Shown: piece by piece, positions 25,364-32,925 of the stretch
Position numbering within the stretch: position 1 is the first letter of the stretch
Layout of the letters: each line of letters starts with the position of its first letter
Assembly: GCA_020532515.1 (NCBI GenBank)
Contig: JAJBAY010000016.1
Location: forward strand, 1 to 32,984
Direction: 5' to 3'
Length of the DNA stretch: 32,984 nucleotides
Origin: Candidatus Cloacimonadota bacterium
GTDB lineage: Bacteria > Cloacimonadota > Cloacimonadia > Cloacimonadales > Cloacimonadaceae
Made by a program: the position numbers and the translations under genes
The notes under the pieces: generated by a model
The model's input: only the letters and a program-made list of their open reading frames with translations
What the model was told of the DNA's origin: nothing
Database searches by the model: none

Positions 25364-26182
25364 GTGCAAGTCATAGCAAAAGTAGTGAGCCACGAGATCT
25401 CACGCAAAGATTTAGACCGTGAAATGGCCTGCGGTGGCACAGAAGAGCAGGCTTTAAAACGCCTTATAGACAGGTGTTTGCTTTTGGAAAAGGCAGACCA
25501 GCTTTCGTTCAGTGTTTCTGACGATGAATTTGAGATTGCTCTGATGGAGCTTCTGGATGAGGAAGAACCCTTGGGTCTGCCACAAGGCCTGTTGCAGGAC
25601 ATGAATGCACAAGAGCTGGAAACCCTGATCCGCCACAACATCATCATCCGCAAATATGTAGCCAGCTTGTATCCCAGCGATATGCCTATTCCAGTGGAAA
25701 AGATCAAAGAACTGTATCATGAGCAGCTCGACAATTTTTGCTGCGAAGAGATGGTGCGCTGCTCTCATATCTTTATCAAAGGCGAGAATGCTCTGGAAAG
25801 AATTACCGCCATCCGGGCACAAATTCATAATGCAGAAGACTTTAGGAAAGTGTGCGCAAGCTTTAGCGAATGTCCCAGCCATAAATGCTGTGGAGACCTG
25901 GGCTATTTTGCTCGCGGCAAGCTCTTTAACGAGATAGATGAAGTGGCCTTTTCCCTGCAGCCGGGAGAAATCAGTAGGCCTTTTGAGAGTCCTGAGGGCT
26001 GCCATATCCTCATGCTTACCGATCGCAAGTGCAAATGCCTGATACCCTTTGAAGATATCCAGGAAAGTCTGGCCACTCACTTGGGGCAGATGGAGCGGGA
26101 GTATTTCCTGCTTCGCCATCTGGCAGAGCTTTATGAAGAGTTTTACAGCCAGATTCTCATCTTCGACGATGCGCTCAAATAG
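25364..26182 (+). CDS. cysteine-rich parvulin-type peptidyl-prolyl isomerase, no signal peptide
   Basis: 272 residues. The C-terminal half (about 125-225) is a PpiC/parvulin domain: RCSHIFIKGE, then CPSHKCCGDLGYFARGKL, FSLQPGEISRPFESPEGCHIL. The N-terminal half is helical and SurA/NifM-like. Unlike SurA or PrsA there is no signal peptide or lipobox, so it should be cytoplasmic, as NifM is. It has 12 cysteines, including two CC pairs and a CKC, which is unusual. The usual KxGGDLG reads KCCGDLG. The start is GTG at 25364, with GGGGAG five bases upstream; an ATG two bases earlier is out of frame. It overlaps aroC by 14 bases. A client protein is not known. Confidence 0.85.
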   Translation: MQVIAKVVSHEISRKDLDREMACGGTEEQALKRLIDRCLLLEKADQLSFSVSDDEFEIALMELLDEEEPLGLPQGLLQDMNAQELETLIRHNIIIRKYVASLYPSDMPIPVEKIKELYHEQLDNFCCEEMVRCSHIFIKGENALERITAIRAQIHNAEDFRKVCASFSECPSHKCCGDLGYFARGKLFNEIDEVAFSLQPGEISRPFESPEGCHILMLTDRKCKCLIPFEDIQESLATHLGQMEREYFLLRHLAELYEEFYSQILIFDDALK

Positions 26183-27464
26183 GTTTTCTCAGCAATTTGG
26201 CATCAGCACATTTGGAGAGTCTCACGGGCCGGCGATAGGCCTGCTGATAGATAGCCCTCCACCCAATCTTGATTTCCCTTCCGACGAGCTTGCTGCTGCA
26301 CTTCGGCAGCGTAGCCAGAGGGGAGACTTTAGCACTCCTCGTCAAGAACCGGATCAGTTGGAGATCCTCAGTGGCGTCTTTGAAGGAAAAACCACCGGCA
26401 TGCCGCTCTGCGTGATCGTGCGCAATTGCGATGCTAAAAGCGCTGATTACGCAGCGCTGAAGGATATCTTTCGTCCGGGGCATGCAGACTATTCCTGGTT
26501 TCAGAAGTACCAGATCTTTGACTATCGTGGGGGAGGCCGGGCTTCGGGACGGGAGAGCTTGGCGCGCGTAATCGCAGCAGATTTGTCCAAGAATCTTTTG
26601 CAAGATATCAAGATCGAAATCACCAGTACACAGATAGGGGAGATGAAGGCAGGTGCAGCAGCTTCTCCTGCGGGAGATAACCCCTTTCACTGGCCTGATC
26701 CTGATAGCTATCCGGATTTGATCAAGTATTTGGATGAAATCAAGGACTCTGGCGATAGTCTGGGTGGCATCCTGCAAGTAAGAGCCTCGAACATCCCAGC
26801 AGGCTTGGGCGATCCCATCTATGAAAAGCTTTCCGCCAATATCGCCAAAGCCATGTTTTCCATCGGTACAGTGCGGGGAATCCTGTTTGGTGATGGACTG
26901 GACCTGGCTCACCGGCCTGGCAGCCAGTGCAATGACCAATTTGAGGACGGGAAATTGGCCAGCAATCATCATGGCGGTATCGTGGGCGGAGTCTCAAACG
27001 GGCAGGACCTAGTTTTTGAGCTCATCATCCGGCCTATTTCTTCCATCAGCATTCCACAAGAGGGCATGGATAAAGCGGGCAACCCACGCCAGATCAGCAT
27101 TCAGGGGCGTCATGACGTCTGCCATTTGCCCCGCCTCATTCCTGTGGTGGAGGCCATGCTGCAGATTTGTCTGGCGGACGCCATTCAGTACCAGAGGCTG
27201 GTCTTGGGCCTGGATGCAGACCTGCCCAGTTTCAGAGAGAGTTTAGACAAAGTGGACGAAGAGCTGCTCACCTTGCTCTGGCGCCGGCGCGAGATCGTGC
27301 GCCAGGTGAAACAATACAAACTGCAAAATGATCTTCCTCCCAAAGATCCTTCCAGAGAAAGGGAGATCCTAAGTAAAGCAGCTAAGCTGGCCCAGGAAAT
27401 GGATCTGCCACCAGAGCTGGTTCAAGACATCATCAAACTGAACTTAAGGATATCAGACACATGA
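26169..27464 (+). CDS. aroC: chorismate synthase fused to chorismate mutase
   Basis: 431 residues. Residues 1 to about 345 are chorismate synthase, which uses reduced FMN to turn EPSP into chorismate: STFGESHGPAIG (14-25), RPGHADYSW, DYRGGGRASGRES, and NHHGGIVGGVSNGQ. The last 80 residues (from about 352) are an AroQ-type chorismate mutase. The active-site residues can be traced against the E. coli P-protein domain: the Arg of SFRESLDKVD, the RRRE, the Lys of KQYK and DPSRERE. So the chain should make prephenate directly. The start is the ATG at 26169 inside the parvulin gene, where homology begins; the longer frame from 26049 is a shadow. It overlaps aroDE by four bases. No prephenate dehydrogenase or dehydratase is in the window. 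Confidence 0.93.
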   Translation: MRSNRFSQQFGISTFGESHGPAIGLLIDSPPPNLDFPSDELAAALRQRSQRGDFSTPRQEPDQLEILSGVFEGKTTGMPLCVIVRNCDAKSADYAALKDIFRPGHADYSWFQKYQIFDYRGGGRASGRESLARVIAADLSKNLLQDIKIEITSTQIGEMKAGAAASPAGDNPFHWPDPDSYPDLIKYLDEIKDSGDSLGGILQVRASNIPAGLGDPIYEKLSANIAKAMFSIGTVRGILFGDGLDLAHRPGSQCNDQFEDGKLASNHHGGIVGGVSNGQDLVFELIIRPISSISIPQEGMDKAGNPRQISIQGRHDVCHLPRLIPVVEAMLQICLADAIQYQRLVLGLDADLPSFRESLDKVDEELLTLLWRRREIVRQVKQYKLQNDLPPKDPSREREILSKAAKLAQEMDLPPELVQDIIKLNLRISDT

Positions 27465-28822
27465 TAGTAGTATGCATCCCCTACCGAGCCCCTGAGAATA
27501 TTGCAAAGGAATCCAAAGGCTCGATTTATCACGAATACCGGCTCGATTTCTGTGAAGACTGGCAGAGTATAGACTTCACAGCTTTTCCCAAAAAGAGCAT
27601 TCTTACTTTCCGCGGTAGCAATTTCACCTTAGCTATGCTGCAGGACATGCTTTCCAGTAGAGCCATGATCGATTTGGATATTAGGCAGTTGGAAGAATTT
27701 CCGGACCTGGTGGAGCCCGAGCGGCTTGTCCTCTCTACTCACTTGGAGGAATACGATGAGGATAAGATCAGAGCCTTTTTAGATCATCCACAGAGGGCCA
27801 AGGTTTACAAGCTCATACTGAAAGCCAAGAGCTTTGCCGAGATCCTGGCTACTTCGCATCTAATCCATGATCATAAACCCCAAAAAATGATCTTTAACGT
27901 GATCGGGAAATGGGCACTTTTCCAAAGGGGTCTCTATGATTTCTTTTCCTCCGAGGGAGTTTATGCCGCTTTGGACGAGCCTAGCTCGGAAGGGCAGCCG
28001 GATCTGAAGAGATTGAGGCCAATCTGGAAAGCTTATACCATAGACGATTACAGATGTATTGCCATCGTTGGAGATGAGCAGGTCAACAACAGCGGTTCTA
28101 TCCTGCTGGGTAATGAGTATTTAATGAATCATAAGCTTAATTATGTATATTTACCTGTGCCTGCAGAGGATCTGGCAGAAGCTCTGGACGTGATCAAGTA
28201 CTTGTATAAGAATCTGGATTTGGCAGGCATAGCCATCACCAGTCCGTATAAAAAGGCTATGGCGGAGTACCTCAGGAGCTATCAGCCCATTATCAATACA
28301 GCTCAGTTCTTGCATCACAAGCACCTGCATAATAGCTACCATCCCGAGCTCGACATGTATGTTTACGCCACAAATACGGATCTTGCTGCTCTGAAGCTAA
28401 ACATGCAGATTCTGGAAATCCAACAAACGGATAAAATCCTCATCTACGGCAGCGGAAACTGTGCCGAAGTATTTATCCAGCACCTTCAGAGGCATTCTTA
28501 TAAGGACATCAGCCTGCTGGCCAGAAACCAGGACAAGGCCAATGACTTGATCCAACAATACCAGATCAAGGCAGCAAGTGATCAGGAATACGATCTACTG
28601 ATAAACGCAACTCCTTTAGGCAAGAAAGAGGACGATGATATTTCGCGCTTGCCCAAGTTTAAGAAGGTGATCGATCTGGTGCTGAAGCTGGACACCCCTG
28701 CCTTATTGATCCAGAAAGCCGAGGCAGAAAACCTTCCTCATGCGCAGGGCTTTGAATTCTGGGTGCGGCAGTTCTATCCTCAATTTCAATGTATAAGGTA
28801 TGAAGACGAGGAAAACTATTGA
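27461..28822 (+). CDS. aroDE: bifunctional 3-dehydroquinate dehydratase (type I) / shikimate dehydrogenase, divergent
   Basis: 453 residues. The N-terminal 200 are a type I dehydroquinase: HEYRLDF, ILTFRGSN, IDLDIRQLEE (Asp where most have Glu), LSTHLEE (His 94) and the likely Schiff-base lysine in VYKLIL (Lys 117). The rest is shikimate dehydrogenase: GIAITSPYKKAM (catalytic Lys 264), ATNTDLAAL (Asp 307), a nucleotide loop IYGSGNCAEVF and NATPLGKKED. The usual SxSPxxHN substrate loop is changed to NNSGSILLGNEY, and the dinucleotide loop GAGGA reads GSGNC, so the enzyme is divergent. It would convert dehydroquinate to shikimate, feeding the kinase at 19172 and then AroC. It is coupled to aroC by an ATGA overlap and is the last gene of the run. 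Confidence 0.87.
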   Translation: MIVVCIPYRAPENIAKESKGSIYHEYRLDFCEDWQSIDFTAFPKKSILTFRGSNFTLAMLQDMLSSRAMIDLDIRQLEEFPDLVEPERLVLSTHLEEYDEDKIRAFLDHPQRAKVYKLILKAKSFAEILATSHLIHDHKPQKMIFNVIGKWALFQRGLYDFFSSEGVYAALDEPSSEGQPDLKRLRPIWKAYTIDDYRCIAIVGDEQVNNSGSILLGNEYLMNHKLNYVYLPVPAEDLAEALDVIKYLYKNLDLAGIAITSPYKKAMAEYLRSYQPIINTAQFLHHKHLHNSYHPELDMYVYATNTDLAALKLNMQILEIQQTDKILIYGSGNCAEVFIQHLQRHSYKDISLLARNQDKANDLIQQYQIKAASDQEYDLLINATPLGKKEDDDISRLPKFKKVIDLVLKLDTPALLIQKAEAENLPHAQGFEFWVRQFYPQFQCIRYEDEENY

Positions 28823-28845
28823 CAAGAGATACAGGGCTCTAATAT
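28819..28845 (+). promoter_or_regulatory. candidate promoter for sppA-like gene
   Basis: A perfect TTGACA (28819-28824) overlaps the aroDE stop codon. TAATAT (28840-28845) follows at spacing 15, or ATATCT at 17. It would allow separate transcription of the protease gene, whose AAGGAG ribosome site lies at about 28885-28890. Confidence 0.4.
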
Positions 28846-28898
28846 CTCGCTTCAATTGATCAACTATCTTTAATAATAAACACACAAGGAGATATCAA

Positions 28899-31376
28899 AT
28901 GATGAAGAAAGCTAAGTTGCTTCTGCTTTTCACCTTTCTGCTCTTGGGCGGCAGTTTGCTGGCGCAAACCGTTCCCAGTGCTATGCAGTTGGGTTGGCAG
29001 GAATTCCCCATCGCCGGGATCGACAATCTTTTTATCCCCTATGCGAACCCCTCACTGATCGGCACCGGTAATGCCAGCGGGCTCAGCCTGGTGCATCTTG
29101 CCAATGAAGAACAATTTGAAAAACACTATTGGCTGATGTACAAATCCAATGGCTTATCCTATGCCTATGAAAGAGATCATGGTACAGACTACCATATGTT
29201 TGGCACCGGCTTTGAGCTGCTTCCTGCCCACATCCTGCCCAATCTGTATGTAGGAACAAACTTCAGATTCGAGAATGGCGAAGGCAAGTATGGCACCTTC
29301 CGCTCTGGTGTAACTTATCGCCCCACAGACTATGGGTCTTTTGCCTTCACGTGGGACAATCCTCTGAAGGGCAAACCTTTTTACCGCGGCGGCCTGGCTC
29401 TGCGTCCCTTTGCCTTTACGGATAAAATCGCGGATTACAGACTGGAGCTTTCAGCTGATGTCAATTATTCCTACATCTATAGTAATGAAGGTTACGAGAT
29501 GAAGAAACCCATCCTGGGCCTCAATACCCAGATTCTGGATGGGGTAAAGCTTGGCGCCACCTACAACCTGGAAGAAGAAACAGCCCTGCTCTCTTTTTCC
29601 CTGAGTGCTGCCAATTTTGAAGTGGGAACTATGGCCAAAACCATAAAGAAAGAAAATGGCAATGGCAATGGCAATAACTTTTACACTTATAACTATGCTC
29701 ATCTCAGCGATCTGAGCTACAAGCCCTTCCTGGGGCTCAGATCCGACAAATGGTACACGATGGCTCCCAAGGCGAATGTCGTGAGCTTTAAAGCGCCCAA
29801 ATACAAACTGGGCCCTATCAAGATCTATGATAGCAAAACCCGCAGCATAGAAGAAATCACCGCCCAGCTTGATAAAGCCAAGGCTGATCCGCAGGTAGAG
29901 GGTATCCTCCTCATCAATCCTGCCTTCAGCACTTCTTATGGTTTGCAACAGGAGCTCGTCACTGCCTTCAAGGATTTCAAAGCCAGCGGCAAGAACCTGA
30001 GCTTTTATTACGATAATATCTCCAATGGCAGCTATATCTTTGCCTCTTCTGTGGCAGACAAAATCTACCTGAATCCTATGGGTAGTCTGGATCTCAGAGG
30101 CATCAGCATCACCAGCCCTTATCTGAGGGATATGCTGAATAGCCTGGGAATCGAGCCCGTCAATTTCCGCAGTCACAAATACAAAAGCGCCGGCAATATG
30201 TTCAGCGAAAATGAGATGACTGCGGCCGAACGTGAAGTATATGAATCTCTCTTGCAGAGCATCTACGACCAAATGCTGGTGCAGATCAATGAAGGACGCC
30301 AAGGCAAACTGCGCGGCAACCTGCAAACCATCATTGATGAAGGCCCGTATCTGATCGCCCAGGATGCCTTTGATGTGGGTCTGGTAGATGAGCTCATCTA
30401 TCAGGATGAATTAACTGCGAAGCTGAAAGAAGATTTTGGCTACACTTCCCGCAGCTCAAGTCTCACTAATTACCGCTCTTACGATTGGTCCCACCCCAAA
30501 GAAAGCTGCATCGCAGTGATCTATGCCAGTGGAAGTATCGTGATGGGCAAAGGCACTCCCGGCCAAAAGATTGCTCATGAAACCACAGTGGACCTCATCC
30601 GCAAAGCCCGTAAAAACTCCATGTACAAGGGCATTCTACTGCGTGTGGACAGTGGTGGGGGCAGCGCTCAGGCTTCGGATATCATCCTGCGTGAGCTGCA
30701 TCTGGCCAAAACGGAAAACAAGCTGCCGATAGTGGTTTCCATGGCCGGCACCGCTGCCAGTGGTGGATACTATATCGCAGCCAATGCAGATCGCATAGTC
30801 GCCAATCCTGCCACCCTTACCGGCTCCATCGGAGTGATCGGTCTCACCTTCAATGCCAGTGAGATGTTCAGGAAAATCAAGGTAAACTGGAGCACGGTCA
30901 AGATGGGTGAACGCTCTGATTTTGGCAGGATGTCTCGTCCCTTCACAGAAGACGAAAAGCAAATAATGGTCGATCTGATCGAACATACTTACGACGATTT
31001 TGTGGGCAAAGTAGCCGCAGGGCGCAAGAATCTCAGCGTGGAAGATGTAAATGCTATCGCTCAAGGAAGAGTCTGGACCGGTGCACAAGCCAAGGCCAAT
31101 GGCCTGGTGGACGCTCTGGGCGGGCTGGATGTGGCAAAGCAGCAGATGCGTGAAGTCACCGGTATCAAAGGCGAACTCCGCTTTGTGGATGCCACTTCAT
31201 CAGAGGATGGTATCGCCTTGACAATCAACACCAAAAACATGCTGAAGCTTGGTTCTTTGCAAGCTCTCAGTGAATTAAACGATGAATATCTGAAATTGTA
31301 TGAGATCTGGAAGGATTACGATGGCGACAAAGTACTCATGCTCAGCCCTCTGCAAATAGAAAACCTGAACTTTTAG
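28899..31376 (+). CDS. sppA: SppA-type S49 peptidase with N-terminal beta-rich (barrel-like) domain
   Basis: 825 residues; E. coli SppA is about 618. A cleavable signal peptide (MMKKAKLLLLFTFLLLGG, cut near LLA|Q) is followed by about 260 residues of alternating aromatic/polar strands (for example YGTFRSGVTYRPTDYGSFAF), resembling an outer-membrane barrel. Two tandem S49 repeats follow: the first from about residue 290, with the presumed general base Lys 429 (HKYKSAGN); the second from about 535, with SGSIV, RVDSGGGSAQ and the nucleophile Ser 621 (AASGGYYIA). Lys and Ser come from different repeats, as in the E. coli long form. An in-frame AATGGC repeat (29655-29675) encodes NGNGN at a loop. 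It probably degrades signal peptides or envelope proteins, but the N-terminal part suggests outer-membrane or periplasmic placement (inference). Confidence 0.87.
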   Translation: MMKKAKLLLLFTFLLLGGSLLAQTVPSAMQLGWQEFPIAGIDNLFIPYANPSLIGTGNASGLSLVHLANEEQFEKHYWLMYKSNGLSYAYERDHGTDYHMFGTGFELLPAHILPNLYVGTNFRFENGEGKYGTFRSGVTYRPTDYGSFAFTWDNPLKGKPFYRGGLALRPFAFTDKIADYRLELSADVNYSYIYSNEGYEMKKPILGLNTQILDGVKLGATYNLEEETALLSFSLSAANFEVGTMAKTIKKENGNGNGNNFYTYNYAHLSDLSYKPFLGLRSDKWYTMAPKANVVSFKAPKYKLGPIKIYDSKTRSIEEITAQLDKAKADPQVEGILLINPAFSTSYGLQQELVTAFKDFKASGKNLSFYYDNISNGSYIFASSVADKIYLNPMGSLDLRGISITSPYLRDMLNSLGIEPVNFRSHKYKSAGNMFSENEMTAAEREVYESLLQSIYDQMLVQINEGRQGKLRGNLQTIIDEGPYLIAQDAFDVGLVDELIYQDELTAKLKEDFGYTSRSSSLTNYRSYDWSHPKESCIAVIYASGSIVMGKGTPGQKIAHETTVDLIRKARKNSMYKGILLRVDSGGGSAQASDIILRELHLAKTENKLPIVVSMAGTAASGGYYIAANADRIVANPATLTGSIGVIGLTFNASEMFRKIKVNWSTVKMGERSDFGRMSRPFTEDEKQIMVDLIEHTYDDFVGKVAAGRKNLSVEDVNAIAQGRVWTGAQAKANGLVDALGGLDVAKQQMREVTGIKGELRFVDATSSEDGIALTINTKNMLKLGSLQALSELNDEYLKLYEIWKDYDGDKVLMLSPLQIENLNF
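29655..29675 (+). repeat. in-frame 6-bp microsatellite (AATGGC x3.5)
   Basis: Three and a half copies of AATGGC inside the sppA-like gene. They encode alternating Asn-Gly in what looks like a loop between beta strands. Slippage would add or remove two residues without a frameshift. Confidence 0.7.
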
Positions 31377-31386
31377 TGAACAAAGC

Positions 31387-31419
31387 AAAGAGGGTGGATT
31401 TAGGTCCACCCTCTTTTTT
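31387..31419. terminator. bidirectional terminator between sppA-like gene and small minus-strand gene
   Basis: GAGGGTGGA (31390-31398) and TCCACCCTC (31405-31413) form a perfect 9-bp stem, extended by AAA/TTT, with loop TTTAGG. A T-run follows on the plus strand (31414-31419) and a T-rich tail (TTTGCTTTG) on the minus strand. It can serve both converging genes. Confidence 0.9.
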
Positions 31420-31435
31420 ACATAGTCAAAATAAC

Positions 31436-31693
31436 TTACGATTTTTTAGACATCTCATCCCACTTAGCGATAAGATTATTACGCTCCTTTTCCAATTCGA
31501 TTTTAGCTCCTGCCCAATCCGAATAATGGTAATCGCGGGTAATATGCACTGTCTCGCGTTTACTCAGGTGAACTGTAAAACCGATCTTACTGGTGGATAT
31601 ACTTTTCTTATCCACTCCCAGGTCGCGAATTGGCGATACGCTTATTATGCGTTCAAGCTCGACTTCGCTACCATCTTCAAATCTGTACTTCAT
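31436..31693 (-). CDS. small hypothetical protein
   Basis: 85 residues from the ATG at 31691-31693, which has GGAG six bases upstream. Starts at 31705 or 31720 would add 4 or 9 residues. The protein begins MKYRFEDGSEVELERIISVS, has an even alpha/beta pattern and a charged helical end (KIELEKERNNLIAKWDEM). There is no signal peptide, membrane segment or motif that I recognise. The good ribosome site and the terminator on its 3' side support a real gene. Its neighbourhood is AT-richer than the rest, and it lies between the protease gene and the IS-like right edge, so it may be accessory. Function unknown. Confidence 0.55.
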   Translation of the reverse strand: MKYRFEDGSEVELERIISVSPIRDLGVDKKSISTSKIGFTVHLSKRETVHITRDYHYSDWAGAKIELEKERNNLIAKWDEMSKKS

Positions 31694-32037
31694 AAGCGAC
31701 TCCATAAATTTACTAACCATATAGACTCTACAGGTAAAACCAATTTAATAGTAGCTCAAAGCAAGTCAAGATAAAAGTTCAAATATGCGCATATCCTACG
31801 GTTGGATTGCAATTATCTCACATTGATGCTTATAGATATTGGACTCTTCCGCTTCATGTTTGCAGCGCATTCATCCGGATCTATTAGCTCCGAGCTTTGC
31901 TCTTAAGCCCCTTGCCCATAGTAAAAAGTGATTGACTGAATATCCGCCAATTGCGAGCTTGCTTTCTGTGATTCATTGCCCTCTAAAGGATGAGGATAGG
32001 CTGAAAGAAATACGGAAGTTGAGGAGATTAATTGCCC
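31694..32037. other. intergenic region upstream of the GNAT gene
   Basis: About 340 bases with no gene I can support. A perfect 12-bp palindrome ATATGCGCATAT lies at 31783-31794. GAGGAG at 32021-32026 is the ribosome site of the next gene. No clear promoter pair was seen. Confidence 0.5.
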
Positions 32038-32925
32038 ATGTTTAAGCTTGAGGATTGCCTGGTGCGGCTGGCCAGACTACAGGATCGTGAGGATCTGCTT
32101 GCCATCTCGCGCGGGATCTGGGAGGGGACAGACTATCTGCCCCAGGTTGTAGATCGCTGGCTGGCAGAAGATTGGTTTTTTGTTTGCGAATATCAAGGCC
32201 GGGTAATTGCCTGTCTGAAGCTGAGCCTGCTTCCAGATAACGTGCTCTGGTTTGAAGGTCTGCGGGTGCATCGCCGCTGGCAGGGCCGGGGCATCGCCAA
32301 ACTGATGAATACAGAGATTTTTCGCTTTGCCGCAGAGCTGAAGCAAGAAAATCCTGCCCTGGCTTACGAGTTTTGCACCTATTACAAAAACTATGAAAGC
32401 CTGGCCATCACGCGAAAGCTGGGTTTCGTGCCACAGGATGGCTTTTACAATCTGGAGCGAAGGGGCGTTCAGCGCATAGTGCAGCCTGAGCTCGTGGTGG
32501 ATTACGGCGTAGAAATCTTTGCCCACTACCCCAAGTATATAGCCCTGAATTGGCATGCCGTGCACTCCAAAGCAGAAGCTCTGCCCTTCATCAAAAAGCA
32601 TGCTGTGCTTTTCCGCAGCCCTCAAGCCCTGTATCTCAGCGGCTTGGTGGGTGAACCCTGCATCACCTTGCTTTCTGCAATGCCTGCGGATATTGAGGCT
32701 GAATTGCCCTATCTGCAAGCCTTCTTTGGCAGCCGTCGCAAGCTCAGTCTCACTTTGCCAACGGAGTTTGCTGCCCAGATTCCGCGTCTGCAGCAGAGTA
32801 AGTTCTATTTCTGGGATGATGAGGGTGAAGTGGCAATGAATATGCTGGTATTTGCCCTTGTCAATGGAATTTTAAAGTGCACCACTTTTGGAAGTTTAAA
32901 CTGCACCACTATTTTCAACCTTTAA
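32038..32925 (+). CDS. GNAT family N-acetyltransferase, 3' end apparently altered
   Basis: 295 residues as read. The N-terminal 150 are a GNAT fold: DCLVRLARLQDREDLLAISR (strand 1/helix 1), EGLRVHRRWQGRGIAKLMN (the acetyl-CoA pyrophosphate loop RxxGxG, here RWQGRG), and AITRKLGFVPQ (helix 4/strand 5). The C-terminal part is a less conserved second domain. The acceptor is unknown. The GAGGAG box (32021-32026) fits either the ATG at 32038 (spacing 11) or a TTG at 32032 (spacing 5, two more residues). The last 20 residues (from about VNGILKCTTFGS) are encoded by an AT-rich repeated sequence that looks like an insertion-sequence end. The original C-terminus has thus probably been replaced by a few junk residues. 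Confidence 0.8.
   Translation: MFKLEDCLVRLARLQDREDLLAISRGIWEGTDYLPQVVDRWLAEDWFFVCEYQGRVIACLKLSLLPDNVLWFEGLRVHRRWQGRGIAKLMNTEIFRFAAELKQENPALAYEFCTYYKNYESLAITRKLGFVPQDGFYNLERRGVQRIVQPELVVDYGVEIFAHYPKYIALNWHAVHSKAEALPFIKKHAVLFRSPQALYLSGLVGEPCITLLSAMPADIEAELPYLQAFFGSRRKLSLTLPTEFAAQIPRLQQSKFYFWDDEGEVAMNMLVFALVNGILKCTTFGSLNCTTIFNL

Noticed and set aside
26049-26168. Upstream extension of chorismate synthase by 40 residues
   Set aside because: It lies inside the parvulin gene; AroC homology starts at 26169.
31376-31774. 132-residue plus-strand frame after the protease gene
   Set aside because: It runs through the bidirectional terminator and is antisense to the small minus-strand gene, which has the better ribosome site.
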